The translations under genes were made by a program, and so were the position numbers. From J029 sp964482495 (lineage in GTDB: Bacteria > Planctomycetota > UBA1135), in the NCBI GenBank assembly GCA_964482495.1, contig CAYZXS010000006.1, forward strand, positions 41,319 through 105,318: DNA of 64,000 bases, in the 5' to 3' direction. Below are positions 58,572 through 64,000 of the stretch, in pieces (the stretch's first letter is position 1; each line of letters begins with the position of its first letter). The notes beneath the pieces are model-generated. The model saw nothing but the letters and a program-made list of their open reading frames with translations. It searched no databases and had not been told where the DNA came from.

Positions 58572-58644
58572 GAGAGCGGCGGAGTCCGGACCCGGTCCGG
58601 GCCTGCGCGGCGCCGAGGAACGGCGCCCCTTCGGACCCGTCCCC

Positions 58645-58650
58645 ACGATA
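58645..58650 (-). promoter_or_regulatory. Candidate -10 hexamer TATCGT for the kinase gene
   Basis: On the minus strand, 73 nt upstream of ATG 58571; it overlaps the upstream GTG, which argues against that start. Confidence 0.3.
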
Positions 58651-58728
58651 GCGCCGTCGGGCCGGCACGGTCCCTGGGCCGGGAGAACGCGCCGTTCCGC
58701 CTCGGCGCGCGCAGCCCGGGCGGGCCGG

Positions 58729-60078
58729 TTACTGCAGCCGCTGGCTGCGCAGCTCTCCCACGGAGCAGCGGGCCGGCTCGACGGTCTGGTAGAGGACCTG
58801 CTGGCCGCCGAGGCTGGCGGGCAGGAAACGCTCGAATTCGATCCTGCCCTCGGCGTCGGCGACGCGGGTGGCGATCCGGGCGGCGGTGCCGATGGCCACC
58901 ACTGCGCCGCATGCGGTCACCGTGCTGCCGGCTTGGCGGCCGGCGTAGACCTCGACGGTCGCGCCGGGGGAGAAGCCGAGGCCGAACATCGTGTTGCGGC
59001 CGCCGGCGAAGCCGGGCTGGAAGCCGGAGACCCTGCCGGCGGCGAGCACCGGGGTCAGCTTGAAGGCGCGGGGCAGACCATTCAGCAGGCCGTTGCCGCT
59101 GATCTCGCCGAGCTCGTTGATGTCGGAGGCGCCGGTCAGGACCCAGCCGGTGCCCGACGGGATGGTGGTGTTCAGGTCGAGCGGGGCGCCGCCCTGCCAG
59201 AGCGTGGCCAGGCGCTGGCCGCTCAGGTCCTTGGAGTGGCCGACCGCGGCGCCGTGATCGTTCAGGGCCGCGACGCTGCCGCTGACGCCGCCGAGGGTCG
59301 GCAGCAGGGTGACTCCGCTCCGGTCCCACCGCACCGGCTGGCGGAAACCCGCGGCGTTGTCGGCGCCGCCGACCGCCTGGTCGAAGTTGTTGATGTCGCG
59401 CGCCTCGGCGAAGCCGCCGCCGACGCCGGGCTGCGCCATCATGCCGGTGGCGGGCGTCCAGACGTAGGCCTGGTAGCGGTTGCCGAAGTCGCGCGCCTTG
59501 CCGACCACGCGCCGCCGGTGGTTGACGGCGGCGGCGGCGCTGTCCATGCCGCCGAGGGTGCCGAGGTCGATCACCGCGCCGCTGGGGTCGCGCAGGTAGG
59601 CGTGGTAGCGGAGCACGCCGCCGACCGACGTGTCGGACAGGTAGGTGCCCGACTGGGCTCCCTCGGCGTTGATCCCCGTCGGCCGGGTGTGCCCCTGGCT
59701 GCCGACCGTGAAGGGAGTGAAGACCCCGCCGCGCCAGTGGAAGCCCGGCAGGCCCTGCCCGATGTCGGTGAAGTGGCCGACGCAGACCCCGGAGTCGTTC
59801 AGGTCGCCGTTCCAGGTGGCGCCGTGCTGCGGCGGGTCGATCCGCTCCAGGTTGCCGTCGGACCAGAAGAAGGCCCGCCATTGGATGCCGCCGCCGACGG
59901 GGTCGGTCCGGTCGCCCTCGCCGTGGATCTGGCCGCGGTTGTTGATGGCGGTGGCGCGGACGCGGTCGGTGGGCGTGGCGCTGAGGGTGCCGAGGTCCTC
60001 CACGGTGTACTGCTGGGCCGGCAGGGCGGCGCTGAGGAGGAGGGCGAGGGCGGCGAGGAGCGGGCGGGCGAGGGACAT
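58729..60078 (-). CDS. Secreted HAF-repeat protein with C-terminal domain
   Basis: 449 residues, signal peptide ending LPAQ. Repeats of the HAF type: VEDLGTLSATPTDRVRATAI-like blades with G-x-I/V-x-G motifs (NNRGQIHGEG, NDSGVCVGHF, NAEGAQSGTY, NHRRRVVGKA, NNFDQAVGGA, NDHGAAVGHS, NELGEISGNG), together forming a propeller. Function of the family is unknown. The last 95 residues (GFQPGFAGGRNTMFGLGF, SPGATVEVYAG, LYQTVEPARCSVGELRS) correspond to the end domain also seen on other secreted proteins. TATTCT on the minus strand (60128-60133) lies 49 nt upstream. Confidence 0.82.
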   Translation of the reverse strand: MSLARPLLAALALLLSAALPAQQYTVEDLGTLSATPTDRVRATAINNRGQIHGEGDRTDPVGGGIQWRAFFWSDGNLERIDPPQHGATWNGDLNDSGVCVGHFTDIGQGLPGFHWRGGVFTPFTVGSQGHTRPTGINAEGAQSGTYLSDTSVGGVLRYHAYLRDPSGAVIDLGTLGGMDSAAAAVNHRRRVVGKARDFGNRYQAYVWTPATGMMAQPGVGGGFAEARDINNFDQAVGGADNAAGFRQPVRWDRSGVTLLPTLGGVSGSVAALNDHGAAVGHSKDLSGQRLATLWQGGAPLDLNTTIPSGTGWVLTGASDINELGEISGNGLLNGLPRAFKLTPVLAAGRVSGFQPGFAGGRNTMFGLGFSPGATVEVYAGRQAGSTVTACGAVVAIGTAARIATRVADAEGRIEFERFLPASLGGQQVLYQTVEPARCSVGELRSQRLQ

Positions 60079-60127
60079 GGGAGATTCTCCGTTTCTTCCC
60101 AGATGCCGAAGAGACGGCCGACCCTCA

Positions 60128-60133
60128 AGAATA
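60128..60133 (-). promoter_or_regulatory. Candidate -10 hexamer TATTCT
   Basis: 49 nt upstream of the HAF-repeat gene, in an unusually AT-rich patch for this genome. Confidence 0.4.
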
Positions 60134-60154
60134 ATTCACGATCGAAGGGCTCGC

Positions 60155-61687
60155 TCAGTCCTCTTCGTCTCCGTCCAGGTAGCCCAGCTCCTGGAGCTGC
60201 TCCAGCTGCTCGGCCGCCATCGACTGGGTGGTCTTCAGCACCGGCCCCAGGCCGAAGCGCTGGCGCCGGTCCAGGCTCTCCTCCATGTAGCGCTGCACGA
60301 AGGCGCGGGCCTCAGCCAGCAGCGCCCGGCCGGCCGGCGTGCCCGCGAGGTCCTCGCGCTCGTCCGGGTCGGCGGCGAGGTCGAAGATCGACGTCTGGTC
60401 CAGGCCCAGGATCACCTTGTCGCCGCCGCGCCGGAAGGCCGCCAGCTCCTTGGGCTGGTTGGCCATCGCCATGTGCTCCCGCGCGACCGGGGCCTCCGGA
60501 GCGCGGCGCAGGTCGACCTGGACGCCGGTGGCTTGCGCCGGCACGTTCAGCTCCATGAGGCCCAGCAGGGTCGGCATCAGGTCGATCAGGTCGATCGAGT
60601 CGCTGCGCCGGACCCCGGCCGGGCCACCCGGCAGGCGGACCATCAGCGGAATGTGGAGCTGCTCCTCCCAGACCCGGTTGTGCCCGAAGCGGTCGTGCTC
60701 CCAGAGCTCCTCACCGTGGTCGGAGGTCAGGACCACGGCGGTGTCCTCGGCCAGCCCGCTCTCCTCCAGGTAGGCCAAGAGGCGGGCGAACTCCTGGTCG
60801 ACGACGTGGATCTCGGCGTCGTAGACGGCGCGCACGAACTCGATCTGCTCCGCGGTCAGCTCGCCGGCGAAGAGGTCGCGGAAGTAGAGCCGGTGGGCCT
60901 TGTGCAGCGAGCCGGCCCGCTTGCCGCCGTCGAATTTCTCGCGGGCCTTGCGCACCGCCTCGCGGATCGGGCCCTCGTAGCCGGGCGCCATGCGCTCGAC
61001 CGAATCCTCTGCGGGGATGTAGGGCGTGTGGACCTCGTAGGTGTGGAGGAAGAGGAAGAAGGGCCGCTCCGGGTCCCGCTCCTCCTTCAGCCAGCGCAGC
61101 GCCCGGTCCATGCGGTTGCGGGCGTAGCGGGTCTCCGAATCGAACAGATCGAAGCCCTGGTGGAGGCCGCGGCCGACGCTGAGGAAGCCGCCGTCGGCGA
61201 CCGCCGCGGTCTGGTAACCCGCCTCGCGGTAGACCTCGGCCAAAGTCACGGCGGACTCCGCGAGCGCCGGCATCTCGGTCTTGCCGTCCTCCAGCTCCAG
61301 CTTGTTCCAGACGCCGTGGACGGGAGGCGCCAGGGAGGTGAACAGGCTGGCGTGCGAGGTGGCGGTGTACGGCGATGGCGCGTAGGCGCGCTCGAACAGG
61401 ATGCCCTGCTCGGCGAAGGCGTCGATGGTCGGCGAGGGTTGCGCCGGGTTGCCGTAGCAGCCGAGGCGGTCGGCGCGCAGGGTGTCGACCAGGAAGACCA
61501 GCAGGTTGCGCGGGGCTTCGGGTGCGGCGGCCGGGGGAGTGGCCGAACCCGGTGTCTGGGCGGCTTCTTGGCCCGCGGCTCCGGGGGCGCCCGACGCTCC
61601 GGAGTCCTCCTGGGAGCAGGAGGCCAGCAAGGCGCACAGGCTCATCCCGAGCGCTGCCCGCGTCCACCCCTTCGATCGACCGTTCAT
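60155..61687 (-). CDS. Sulfatase-fold lipoprotein without the formylglycine motif
   Basis: 510 residues, lipoprotein signal with lipobox LLASC near residue 23, an Ala/Pro linker to residue 57, then an alkaline-phosphatase-superfamily domain: VFLVDTLRADRLGCYGNP (metal Asp), LTSDHGEELWEHDRFGHN (metal Asp/His) and FDLAADPDEREDLAG near the end. The usual C/S-x-P-x-R site is replaced by SPYTATSHASLFTS, so the nucleophile is most likely a threonine or serine and a phosphoryl-transfer or phosphodiesterase role is more likely than sulfate ester hydrolysis. The end (EQLEQLQELGYLDG) is typical of this sub-group. Confidence 0.85.
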   Translation of the reverse strand: MNGRSKGWTRAALGMSLCALLASCSQEDSGASGAPGAAGQEAAQTPGSATPPAAAPEAPRNLLVFLVDTLRADRLGCYGNPAQPSPTIDAFAEQGILFERAYAPSPYTATSHASLFTSLAPPVHGVWNKLELEDGKTEMPALAESAVTLAEVYREAGYQTAAVADGGFLSVGRGLHQGFDLFDSETRYARNRMDRALRWLKEERDPERPFFLFLHTYEVHTPYIPAEDSVERMAPGYEGPIREAVRKAREKFDGGKRAGSLHKAHRLYFRDLFAGELTAEQIEFVRAVYDAEIHVVDQEFARLLAYLEESGLAEDTAVVLTSDHGEELWEHDRFGHNRVWEEQLHIPLMVRLPGGPAGVRRSDSIDLIDLMPTLLGLMELNVPAQATGVQVDLRRAPEAPVAREHMAMANQPKELAAFRRGGDKVILGLDQTSIFDLAADPDEREDLAGTPAGRALLAEARAFVQRYMEESLDRRQRFGLGPVLKTTQSMAAEQLEQLQELGYLDGDEED

Positions 61688-61763
61688 CTCCTCAGCATAG
61701 GGCCATCCTCGGGAGCCGGGAACGCGGCCTCCGCCCCTCCTGCGGCCGGCTCCAGAGCGGCGG

Positions 61764-62138
61764 TTAGCTCGCCGGCGTCGGCCCGCTCGGCCGAGTCCAC
61801 AGGAACAGGATCACGCCCGCCCCGGTGCAGCCCACCGCGACGTCGACCCAGAAGGAGTGCTCGGCGAAGGCGAGCTGGTGGCCGAGCAGGACCGCGAGCA
61901 TGACGGTGGCGATCCACTTCACCCGGAGCCGGATCGCGCCGCGCTCGCTCCAGTGGCTCAGGACCGGGCCGATGGTCTTGTGCTCGAGCAGCCAGCGGCT
62001 CCACTTCTCCGAGCTGCGGGCGAAGCACCAGGCTGCGAGCAGCAGGAAGGGCGTCGTCGGCAGCAGCGGCACCAGGGTGCCGATCACGCCCAGGACGAGG
62101 CACAGGAAGCCGGCCGCGAACAGAACGGGACGCAGCAT
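61764..62138 (-). CDS. YbaN/DUF454-family membrane protein
   Basis: 124 residues starting at ATG 62138. DUF454 hallmarks: GVIGTLVPLLPTTPFLLLAA followed by WCFARSSEKWSRWLLEHK and FGPVL-like IGPVLSHW, then two further hydrophobic segments (IATVMLAVLLGHQLAF and FWVDVAVGCTGAGVILFLW). Small inner-membrane protein of unknown role. The frame stays open upstream to 62372 but that part has no hydrophobic or conserved character. Confidence 0.85.
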   Translation of the reverse strand: MLRPVLFAAGFLCLVLGVIGTLVPLLPTTPFLLLAAWCFARSSEKWSRWLLEHKTIGPVLSHWSERGAIRLRVKWIATVMLAVLLGHQLAFAEHSFWVDVAVGCTGAGVILFLWTRPSGPTPAS

Positions 62139-62334
62139 GATCAACGCGGGGCGGGGGAGCTCCGCGGGGCCGGCGCGGCGGGGGCAGCAGGAGGAGGCAA
62201 GGTCCGAATGGCTTGGCGCTCCCAGCGTCTCCGCCGTCCGCGCACCTCCCGGGCGCGCGCTCGGCGCCGGGGAACTCACCATCTTAAGCCCGGCCGCCCT
62301 GGCCGGCGAGGGTGGCCGGCTGAGGCCGGGACCG

Positions 62335-62357
62335 GGTGCTTTCGTCATCCGCTGTTG
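62335..62357 (+). repeat. IS left terminal inverted repeat
   Basis: Begins GGTGCTTTCGTCATCC; one mismatch to the complement of the right end. Confidence 0.88.
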
Positions 62358-62394
62358 CGAGCGCGGCTCCAAGTCCTTCGCCTAGCATGAGTTG

Positions 62395-63504
62395 ATGCCG
62401 ATTCTACGGATATCGAAGTCACCTGGAGCGTCGGCGAACAGGCGTCGGACTTCGTTGCCGCCCTGCCCGAACGCCGCCTGCGCCTTCCAGGGCGCCCTCA
62501 ATCACGGCAACATCCGCCGCCATTCCTTCGTCCGGCTGAAGCGGGGGAGGCGCCGTCGCTACCTCTGCACGGCCTGCGGCAGGACCTTCTGCTCGACGAC
62601 AGGGACGGCCTACCACCGCCTGCAGCACCCGCGACGGGCCTTCGACGCAGTGGTCGCCTTGCGTGTGGAAGGCCTGAGCATCGCGGCCATCGGCCGCCTT
62701 GAGCGCCTGTCTTGGAACACCGTGGCGCGGTGGCTGACGAGAGCCGCTGCAGTCGCCAGCATCTTCAACAGCGAGCGCACACGCGGCTTCGAGCTGCTCG
62801 AACTACAAGCCGACGAGATGCGGACATTCGCCGAGGGCAAGGACCGGCCGACCTGGATCTACACGAGCATGGAGGTCTCCACCCGGCTGTGGCCGACGTC
62901 GAGCGTCGGGAGCCGCGGCTACCAGACGACTCTCTCAGTCATGCGGGATGTGGCTGCTCGTTCACTTCCTGGCGCCGTGCCCCTGATCGCCACCGACGGC
63001 TACCGCTACTACAAGTCCGCCATCCGCCAGGTCTTCGGCAGCTTTTGCCACTTCGGCCAAGTGATCAAGCAGCGGCGCAAGGATCGCGTGGTGAAGGTGG
63101 ACCGTATCCCGGTGATCGGTACTCGGCGCGAGATGGCCGCCGCTCTGGAGCGGTCGGAAGACTCCACCACGCTCAACACCTCCTTCATCGAGCGGCTTAA
63201 CCTCGTGATCCGACAGGGCTCGGCCTACCTGACCCGGCGGGGGGCGGCTCACTCTCGATCGGTCCAGCGTCTCGCCGAGCACCTCGAACTCTTCCGCTGC
63301 TTCTACAACTTCATCCGGCCGCACGGTGCGCTGCGCTTCGGGAAGGAAGTACGAACCCCAGCTCAGCAGGCCGGTCTGGTGGGGCGCAGGCTGACCTGGC
63401 GGGACATCCTGGCGACCCCGATCCGCGCGTCTCTTTGTGCCCGGGTGGAGCGCGTGATTCCGATGGCCTCGCGGCGCCTAATCCGAGTTAGAATCGCAGC
63501 GTGA
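62395..63504 (+). CDS. IS1-family transposase, single ORF
   Basis: 369 residues from ATG 62395 (a TTG lies one codon earlier). N-terminal zinc-finger pattern CPNAAC with YLCTACGRTFC, then a helix-turn-helix (GLSIAAIGRLERLSWNTVARWL), then the DDE domain: Asp in ELQADEMRTF, Asp in IATDGYRYYKS and Glu in NTSFIERLNLVIRQ, followed by the IS1 signature around LTRRGAAHSRS. In classical IS1 the HTH and catalytic parts are made by frameshifting; here they are in one frame, as in the ISMhu11-like subgroup. No internal stop or frameshift is present, so it may be active. Confidence 0.9.
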   Translation: MPILRISKSPGASANRRRTSLPPCPNAACAFQGALNHGNIRRHSFVRLKRGRRRRYLCTACGRTFCSTTGTAYHRLQHPRRAFDAVVALRVEGLSIAAIGRLERLSWNTVARWLTRAAAVASIFNSERTRGFELLELQADEMRTFAEGKDRPTWIYTSMEVSTRLWPTSSVGSRGYQTTLSVMRDVAARSLPGAVPLIATDGYRYYKSAIRQVFGSFCHFGQVIKQRRKDRVVKVDRIPVIGTRREMAAALERSEDSTTLNTSFIERLNLVIRQGSAYLTRRGAAHSRSVQRLAEHLELFRCFYNFIRPHGALRFGKEVRTPAQQAGLVGRRLTWRDILATPIRASLCARVERVIPMASRRLIRVRIAA

Positions 63505-63527
63505 CAACAGCGGATGACGGAAGCACC
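63505..63527 (-). repeat. IS right terminal inverted repeat
   Basis: Complementary to the left end with one mismatch; begins one base after the transposase stop. Confidence 0.88.
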
Positions 63528-63616
63528 GGATTTTGGCTTGTGAGTAGCTTGGCCGACGGGTGCGATATTCAAGGGAACAGCCCTGGAGATAGGAATGCCG
63601 TACGCGGTAGCCTGCC

Positions 63617-63850
63617 GTGGACACGATCCGCTGGCGACGACGGCCCTCGAGGGTCTGGATCGAACGGCAGATCGAGGCCGGGCGGGTGGCCAGCTACGCC
63701 GAGATGGCGCGGGTCCTGGGCGTGTCCCGGGCGCGGGTTACGCAGCTGGTGGGGCTGGTTCTGCGGCCGGTGGGGGTGCGGGAGGGGTGGTTGGTAGTCC
63801 GCGAGGACCGAGTGAGGAAGGCTGGCTGCATGAGGACAGCGGCCACTTGA
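63617..63850 (+). CDS. Small HTH protein of the recombinase-associated type
   Basis: 77 residues with GTG start. IRWRRRPSRVW resembles the opening of small proteins encoded beside serine recombinases, and YAEMARVLGVSRARVTQLVG is a helix-turn-helix of the same kind. Those proteins are usually longer, and no recombinase gene is seen here, so this is probably a remnant or a stand-alone member. It lies between two transposon ends. Confidence 0.5.
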   Translation: MDTIRWRRRPSRVWIERQIEAGRVASYAEMARVLGVSRARVTQLVGLVLRPVGVREGWLVVREDRVRKAGCMRTAAT

Positions 63851-63947
63851 AGTAGGAGAAACCGCCCTTGCGGGTGAAGGAGAGGTGGTTTACCAGCCCG
63901 TGGATAAAGTCCTGGACTCGGAATTCGCCAGTTGAGAAGATACGGCC

Positions 63948-64000
63948 ATGGCAATGGGCCGCCGCAAAAAGACGGAGCAAGAAGCCCTCTTCTTCTCCGC
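63948..64000 (+). CDS. Start of a transposase-like gene, cut by window end
   Basis: Frame open to the window end, beginning MAMGRRKKTEQEALFFS. This resembles the N termini of IS1182-type transposases, which start with a short basic stretch. Only 17 codons are visible, so the assignment rests on those and on the neighbouring mobile genes. The preceding 97 bp hold no gene and may include the element's left end. Confidence 0.4.
   Translation, partial: MAMGRRKKTEQEALFFS

Larger units (their letters stand above)
62335..63527 (+). mobile_element. Complete IS1-family insertion sequence (1193 bp)
   Basis: Bounded by 23-bp inverted repeats (62335-62357 and 63505-63527) that match at 22 of 23 positions and begin GGTG, as IS1 ends do. 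One transposase gene fills the inside; the right repeat starts one base after its stop codon. The 8 bp flanking the left end (CGGGACCG) and right end (GGATTTTG) do not match, so no target duplication remains. Confidence 0.88.

Noticed and set aside
62327..63535. Target-site duplication around the IS element
   Set aside because: Flanking 8-mers CGGGACCG and GGATTTTG do not match.
63738..63980. Minus-strand frame containing FTRKGGFSYFKWP
   Set aside because: Too short, no family recognised, and overlaps the HTH gene and the transposase start; it may be part of an IS end.

Overview
The window is very GC-rich (about 70% by eye) and gene-dense. The gene families point to a member of the Planctomycetota. 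It has the DUF1592-type cytochrome protein paired with a Tat-exported DUF1552 protein, a Ser/Thr kinase fused to a TPR array, CotH/lamin-tail proteins, FG-GAP propellers, sulfatase-fold lipoproteins, a hydrazine-synthase-alpha-like haem protein fused to a formylglycine-enzyme fold, and many exported peptidases. That assignment is inference from gene content; no rRNA, tRNA or CRISPR array was seen. No stretch over about 200 bp lacks a gene.

Layout. 1-3110: 3' part of an S9 peptidase, then a CotH-like protein. 3148-10961 (minus): a hydrazine-synthase-alpha-like/FGE-fold diheme protein split by a 100-N gap that appears to be an unmerged contig overlap, preceded by a tight five-gene operon (VOC protein, dhaK, dhaL, lsrF, lyxose-isomerase-like cupin lipoprotein). 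11157-17228: DUF1566, FG-GAP and BNR secreted proteins. 17254-27601: two DPP-IV-type peptidases, a methyltransferase, and a three-gene ATGA-coupled operon (AXE1-like esterase, helical-barrel glycosidase-like protein, GH172/DUF2961). 27726-33169: four secreted proteins, including a subtilase, each with its own promoter-like hexamer and followed, for all but the last junctions noted, by a hairpin. 33252-38778: small Cys-rich lipoprotein and the DUF1552/DUF1592 pair. 38937-41549: TetR regulator, KDPG aldolase, and a stand-alone PD-(D/E)XK-like nuclease. 41539-48333: a large CotH/LTD protein, a tiny and a repeat-containing lipoprotein, and an FG-GAP propeller. 48503-55059: AlkD-like protein, fatty-acid desaturase, S15 peptidase overlapping a sulfatase, and M28 peptidase. 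55143-62138: kinase-TPR, HAF-repeat protein, a sulfatase-fold lipoprotein lacking the FGly motif, and a YbaN-like membrane protein. 62335-64000: a complete IS1-family element, a recombinase-associated HTH fragment and the start of another transposase.

How it fits together. Most of the window encodes the exported machinery of a heterotroph: at least six peptidases, carbohydrate enzymes, sulfatases and multi-domain surface proteins. Three patterns cut across the genes. First, 17 predicted signal peptides end in A/G/S followed by Gln, so nearly every Sec-exported protein would begin with Gln. Second, several unrelated secreted proteins end in a similar C-terminal domain of about 100 residues. 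Third, TAnnnT hexamers stand out upstream of many genes, three of them exactly 6 nt before an ATG, which suggests leaderless transcripts. The clearest candidate for an unusual pathway is the dhaK-dhaL-lsrF operon, which could be an Lsr-like route with a replaced kinase.
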